A stretch of 64,000 nucleotides of DNA. It comes from Pohlia nutans (taxonomy: Eukaryota > Streptophyta > Bryopsida > Bryales > Mniaceae). Of this stretch, positions 58,941-64,000 are shown one piece after another. The stretch is taken from NCBI GenBank assembly GCA_022496805.1, contig CM040085.1:41631811-41695810 (forward strand). Direction: 5' to 3'. Each line of letters starts with the position of its first letter. The stretch's first letter is position 1. Below the pieces are notes generated by a model. That model made no database searches, was not told the origin of the DNA, and saw only the letters and a list, made by a program, of their open reading frames with translations. The position numbers and the translations under genes are program-made.

Positions 58941-60118
58941 TGAACCTTACACTTTACCAAAACTAGAGTAGCTCCCGAAGGCACATTCAAGTTTCTATGG
59001 GAGAATCTCCATGTGTCCCTATACCACCCTCAAGCTCCCATAGGAGAATCTCGATGTGCCTTCATACCACCCTCAAGCTCTTCCAAATCTTGTGGTTTAG
59101 CTAGCTATGATTGATTTTGTCATGAAAGTATTACTAAAGTATCAAAACAAGGGGTAGTAAACAAGGCAATCCCTCACCACTTTGTGGATACCTCTAATAT
59201 AATAAAATTATAAAGGAGCCCATTTCTCCCATGTCTAATGGCGTTGGGCCCAAAGAGACAAAGGTGGATGAAGGGAAGAAGAGACCAACTGAATGAATTA
59301 TTCAAGTTTGCAAACAATCCAAAGGTGTTGATTGCTGGAAATAAAAATTAACCAAAAAAAAATTATATATAGTATTATTTTTATTTTTTATTTTTATTTT
59401 TATTTTTATTTTTGAAATTTGAAATTTGAAAATGGACCCAAACTCACAAATTGGTTTTTCATTTTTGGTGAACCCAATTCCTTGAGTTGGGCTTGTATCA
59501 TATCTCGTTGTTTTTAATTAAAAATTTTGATTTCAAAATTTTGGGCTCAAGTCTTGGTGTAAAGATATTGGGGATGGTTTCAAATTTTGAACCAATGAGA
59601 AGTGAGGATTTGAGCCCTCTTACACATCAAAATGAGTTGGGCTTCTGATATATAAAGTTGTTCTTAGTAAGGAAAAAAAACGTATCGTAAGGTAAGCCAC
59701 CCTATTTGGAAGTCATCCTATATATGCAGCTATGTACTAGTAGGGTACGTATCAAAAAAATTGATGGAAGACATTGATACATAGTTACTACAAAGTGGCA
59801 CAAATAGTCACATAAAACAAATAGGGCAGTTTTTAATTCTAGTAGGATTGTAATTTTGACAGCTCAAGATAGGATTGTCTTTTTGACAGCTCAACATGAC
59901 TTCGTAAAATTTTACAGTGAAAAATTTAATGTATTCAAGATCATATATAGTGTTTGAATTTCAAAAACAAAAAAAAATTGAACCCTTTTTGAAGGTGAAA
60001 TTTCATTTTTCAAAAAAAATATTAAAAAATGTGTGTTCTACAACTATTACAAAATTTTCTTATGTTGAGCCTTGAGAGAGTTTCACGGTGATGTTGAGGG
60101 TCCAAAGAAATGCACCAT
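58941..60118. other. Non-coding stretch with minor repeats
   Basis: A 43-bp tandem duplication (GGAGAATCTC.ATGTG) spans about 58990-59086. A (TTTTTA)n tract lies around 59370-59412. No gene. Confidence 0.45.
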
Positions 60119-60695
60119 TTAACCCCTAACTGCCTGAGCGTCCATTTTTTGGACAATGTACAGATTTCATCCATAATTTCTTATCCGTCATGCACTTTTT
60201 GCAGTGTGGAATTTTTACTATAGATTCTATGGGAAGTTAGTTTCATGCATATGTGATCTGATTAGAAAGGGGATGATTTATGAATTTTTTATGCCTCATT
60301 TCATGTTGTAGTGATTCACCCAAAATTTTGAAGATTTCAGTGTAAAAGTGGTCTAAAAAAAGTCAACTCATAAAATTAAGCAACCAAAAAATCTCCAAAA
60401 ATCAGTACACTTAGAGTATTACGTTTCAACCAATCTCAATGAATTTCATCCGTAGATTGTCAATATCTTATTCACAATTGAATTACAAAATAATTTTGAA
60501 TTTCATGTTTCAAATTTTACACAAAATTATTGGTAATAGCAATCATAGATCTAACCGTATGGGTAGAATCTAAAAATCATAATGTACAACTTTTATTCAT
60601 ATATCAAGTTCAAAATATCCCTCTAGGTTGCATTTTATAATGCATCTTTGCAAAACTGCCGAATTTGGAGAGGACTCTAGGCATTTAGGGGTTAA
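60119..60695. mobile_element. TTAA-MITE, family D, copy 5
   Basis: A 577-bp element with intact TTAA on both sides, TTAACCCCTAACTGCCTGAG to TAGGCATTTAGGGGTTAA. The palindrome GTCCATTTTTTGGAC lies near the left end. Good match to D2 and inverted D3. Confidence 0.9.
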
Positions 60696-61412
60696 GCAGC
60701 ATCTGTATCTTCTACTTTGATTTATAAAAGAGTTGTATTTTAGGGTAATAATTTTATTAGTCTCTTGTGATTGCTTAGAGTCCTTAGTTGGAACATACTT
60801 TTGGTTATACAATCAAACCTCTCATAATGCAGATTCCCTACTTGCATAAATACTTGTAATCCTTTATTCACATACTTTTAATTTATGTGCACAAAGTCAA
60901 ATACAATAACATGTTTTATAAATTCATGAAGATTGCATAACATTCACTATTTCAGTAGCAGAGTCTGGCTCTGTCTTGGACTCCAAGTGAATCTGTAGCA
61001 TATGCTTCATTTTTGGAGAGAGTAAATCAATAGCTACCTAGTTTACAAAGAGTTGCAAGTATTGGAAACCTATAGTTATAAGTGAGTACCACATGTGTCC
61101 ATCTTCTCATTCGCAGGCATCGGAGTAATGTAGCTAGGTCCTTTTCTATGTATCATGTGTCTCCCATGTCAGTCCATCTTCTCATTCCCTCCCCATCTCC
61201 TGTTCATCCACTTTTCTTATCTTGTTGGGTGAAGCTAAAAGGCATACCCAATACATGCTACTGAATGTTATGTCGGTCCTCTGGAAAAGTGGTTAAAGCC
61301 CATGTAATCGCTATTTCCAGCTCAATAATTTCTTCCATGCAAAGTTGGTGTTACAACAACAATATTATTCGGCATAATCTCAACCAAGGATAATGAACAC
61401 TAAATGCAGGAT
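60696..61412. other. Non-coding stretch
   Basis: No gene or element recognised. Confidence 0.3.
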
Positions 61413-62030
61413 GTGATAGGTGAAATTGAATGTAAATGAGGCACTTTTTGATACTTCAATGAATGAAGATGAGATCACAAAGTGACAATTAAGCAACTAA
61501 GGCAATGAATAAAGCAATTTAGCATAGGCAATCAAATAGCTTCTCTATGGGTGTAATGAGTGGAATTGGGTGTAAATCGGACGGTTTAACCCTTAAACGT
61601 CCCATGGGGATATTATATACATTGTCATATAATTGAGATTTGCTACCAACAAGAAACTCTAAATTAGGATCTTAATAGCTCACTAGAACCGCATTGATCT
61701 AAATTTCAACTTCTCTTTTGAACTCAAACCCATTAAAGGTGTGGATCCATTCTAAATACAACCAAAATACACCATATTCTACTCGCCACGTTTAGGGGTT
61801 AAGAATGTTCCTTTATCAAGTATAGGTTGACTTTGAAGGATTATAGAGCATTTTTGGGATGCGCACTGACCCCATCTAGGGACGGTTTTATATTTTCAAG
61901 GCAGGCCACTTTGAAAATTCATAGAAATAACAAATGTTACCAAAAAAAAAAAATGATTTCACATGGATTCAACTCCATCAAGATTCACTCTCTCAGAAAT
62001 TTGTGACACTTAGTATCTTCTCCAAGATGA
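61413..62030. repeat. Dispersed repeat R1, copy 2
   Basis: It matches 25266-26140 on both sides of a TTAA-flanked insert at 61586-61802. Shared blocks include TGATAGGTGAAATTG, ATGAATGAA.ATGAGATCAC and TATTTTCAAGG.AG.CCACTTT. Confidence 0.65.
61586..61802. mobile_element. TTAA-MITE, family K
   Basis: A 217-bp element, TTAACCCTTAAACGTCCCAT to CGCCACGTTTAGGGGTTAA. It interrupts R1 at the same site where the 25.4-kb copy has a different TTAACCCC-type sequence. Confidence 0.75.
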
Positions 62031-63661
62031 AACTGTCTTCTTTCTTCTCACTACTTAATGGAATCTTTCTTCTCACTACTTCTCTGTTTGTAAGTATGTC
62101 ATATAAATACTCTGCAGCAGCTTGTACATAAACAAAAATAAAGTAAAGTAAAATGTAATTGGTTTACATTTTTTAGTATAAGCCATACTGAATCTAAAAA
62201 AATTACTATTTACAATCTCTACGTACCATAGGTTAGTAGCTGATCCGACACTAATGTGCCAAGTGACTATAAATTTTGGATTTCAAAGAGTCCATAAGTA
62301 CAAATCGGACCAGCAAGCTGAGAATTCAATGCAACCAAGATCGTCCAATTCTCAGTAGAGTGGTGCTCCGCAACAGGGCTTGAATGCTCAGATTCAAAAC
62401 CAGAGCCATGATTTTGAATGGCACCCTCATGAAAACAACAATAGGACCGGATGAAGGAGTCATTATCACTGTCCACTAGACTTTCAACGCAGCCCAGCCA
62501 GGAAAGGTTTTAGTACCTCAGCGATGATAACCGAGACAGCCCTCTTTGCTGGTTATTCTCAAGAATACGTAGTCTGTACAACTTGTGTCTCCAGATCTGC
62601 AACAAGCTACTGTTCTCCTAGTCGAGGAGAATCCTGGAATCTCATCAGTGCTGAGGCCATTGTTCGATTGGAAAATCATGTCATCATCGCTAGTTTAAAT
62701 GACAAGTACATTCCAGCATTTCCAGAGCACTCATCAAGAAAACACTCGGAAGGGGACAAGTTCATTAACAGAACTCGTCTAGGCATCCAAGACTCCACAT
62801 CTCACTGACGGGTTTTGGTTTCTATTGCGGATTTTCCACAAAGGCTTACGTTGTCAAGACTTCTAGAAGTTAGTGAACCCCGCGTGAATCATCCTCTCGC
62901 TCCTCATTTTAGCTGCGACATTCCAACCATCACTATGAAAACCAGAATATTTTTTTCCCAAAACTTCATGGAGAGCTAACATTCGGGTACATTAAAAGGA
63001 CTGAGCGATCGCAGATGGAATGTGCAGAAACTGAGACATCGTAAGGTAGAGAATATTAAAACCGTTACGGGCCTGATCCGTCTAAAATGAGCAACATCAA
63101 CATCAACTCATCTATCCAAACACTTGCATGAGCAAGTGCTGTACACATGACTTGGCTAAATGTCTATAGCCACTGCTCTTGGAATGGAAATGGGGTTATC
63201 TACTGTGTCACCGTTGAATACTGCTCTACTACCTCCAACTTCGAAACTGAATAAGATCATACACACTTTCATACTTAAAGATTTTCCTCTTGTACCAAAA
63301 TAGCTCTCCACAGATTCATACATCTCCCAAAAGTCCTACATGTTAAAGCAACGCAAATAGTATCCTCTCCCTTACCTTGCAAAACTGGAAATCGAGTTGG
63401 CTAGTGTGAACGGTGGTGTAAATGGTGTTGGTACAGCAGTTTTGGTTCTACTGCTTTCATGTTTTTGTTTCCATGGCGAAATGTACACCTTGTCAACAGA
63501 GTTCGCAGAGTTCTGCGCATTGGAATCTGATAACAATTGGACGTTAAATGAGTGCTGACAGCTCTAACATGATGACACTCAGATTCTTCAAAAACAGAGG
63601 TAAGCCCTAATCAACTATGCACTTTGAGATTCTCCAACGTAAAACACATTATTCCACGACC
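62031..63661. other. Mostly non-coding; composition rises towards the right-edge gene
   Basis: No domain is recognised in the frames at 62267-62808. The last few hundred bases may include the promoter and leader of the partial gene starting at 63662. Confidence 0.3.
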
Positions 63662-64000
63662 ATGGGCAAAGAGTACATACGAGAAATCGAGCTCGCAATC
63701 GTGCTCTCGTTCGCAGCCGTCGGGTTGATTTCCACGTCGTGCGAGGTGGAGGCTTTGTTTGGCGACTCTTCGTCTTCTCGGAAGACAGTTTCTGAACAGA
63801 TGTCAATAGCCCTAACGTGGCCGCATACGCTGGAGATCGGTTTCCCAAGTCCTCATGTGGGGCTGCTGAAGCGATTGGCACAAAGTACCCCTCTGTTTGA
63901 ACCTGGCTATGGGAGGATCCTTCCCCAAGACGAGCAGAGAAGTCCGAATTGGCATCATGCTCGATTGCAAAGCTCGGCGTCCAAACCTCCGGACTCGGAT
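63662..64000 (+). CDS. 5' end of an unidentified gene, runs off the window
   Basis: An ATG in a strong context (ACCATGG) opens a frame of 113 codons without a stop up to the last base. The GC content is exon-like, as in the ERF gene and unlike the flanking AT-rich DNA. The N-terminus is MGKEYIREIE followed by a hydrophobic stretch (LAIVLSFAAVGLISTS), which could be a signal peptide or membrane anchor. The remainder is hydrophilic and Ser/Pro-rich (QSSASKPPDSD). No family recognised. An opposing minus-strand frame (63615-63881) is less likely because it is extremely Arg/Thr-rich. Confidence 0.45.
   Translation, partial: MGKEYIREIELAIVLSFAAVGLISTSCEVEALFGDSSSSRKTVSEQMSIALTWPHTLEIGFPSPHVGLLKRLAQSTPLFEPGYGRILPQDEQRSPNWHHARLQSSASKPPDSD

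Overview
The window looks like nuclear DNA of a land plant. The support is an intact AP2/ERF-domain transcription factor with ERF-type diagnostic residues, a plant-type HAD acid phosphatase split by three introns with GT/AG borders, an F-box relic, and plant-style CACTA, Stowaway-like and chromovirus elements. Exons are GC-rich islands in very AT-rich DNA. The Gag of the resident chromovirus resembles the sushi/Tf1 type rather than the usual seed-plant types, so I lean towards a non-seed plant (bryophyte, lycophyte or fern). That is an inference and not secure.

Genes are sparse. A membrane-anchored acid phosphatase lies at 7098-11068 (four coding exons, 347 residues). A broken F-box gene lies at 31965-33410. 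An intronless ERF transcription factor lies at 43001-44422. The start of an unidentified gene with a hydrophobic N-terminus runs off the right edge from 63662. A complete Ty3/gypsy chromovirus occupies 51354-57708, with two 391-bp LTRs that look identical, a TAGTG target duplication, gag, a pol interrupted by one stop codon, and an extra small ORF before the 3' LTR.

Most of the rest is a mosaic of small DNA elements. The dominant class is a set of at least nine families bounded by TTAA, with ends such as TTAACCCCTAAA and TTTAGGGGTTAA. They are 0.2-0.9 kb long, without coding capacity, and cover about 13 kb (roughly a fifth) of the window. They sit back to back sharing one TTAA, nest in other elements, and one pair can be compared with an unoccupied paralogous site inside the same window. 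TTAA duplication and C-rich ends are hallmarks of the piggyBac superfamily, so I read them as piggyBac-like MITEs, which are little known in plants. No transposase is present here.

Other layers are CACTA-like MITEs clustered around the ERF gene (three with exact 3-bp target duplications), Stowaway-like copies in the phosphatase introns, AGAGCATCTCC-ended elements, three long foldback sequences able to form hairpin RNA, and several minisatellites.

The two strongest leads are the TTAA superfamily and the chromovirus control region. Its U3 carries two perfect four-unit heat-shock elements plus further dyads upstream of a TATA box. The bases just after the 5' LTR are complementary over 12 nt to the predicted RNA start, the arrangement expected for Tf1-type self-priming.
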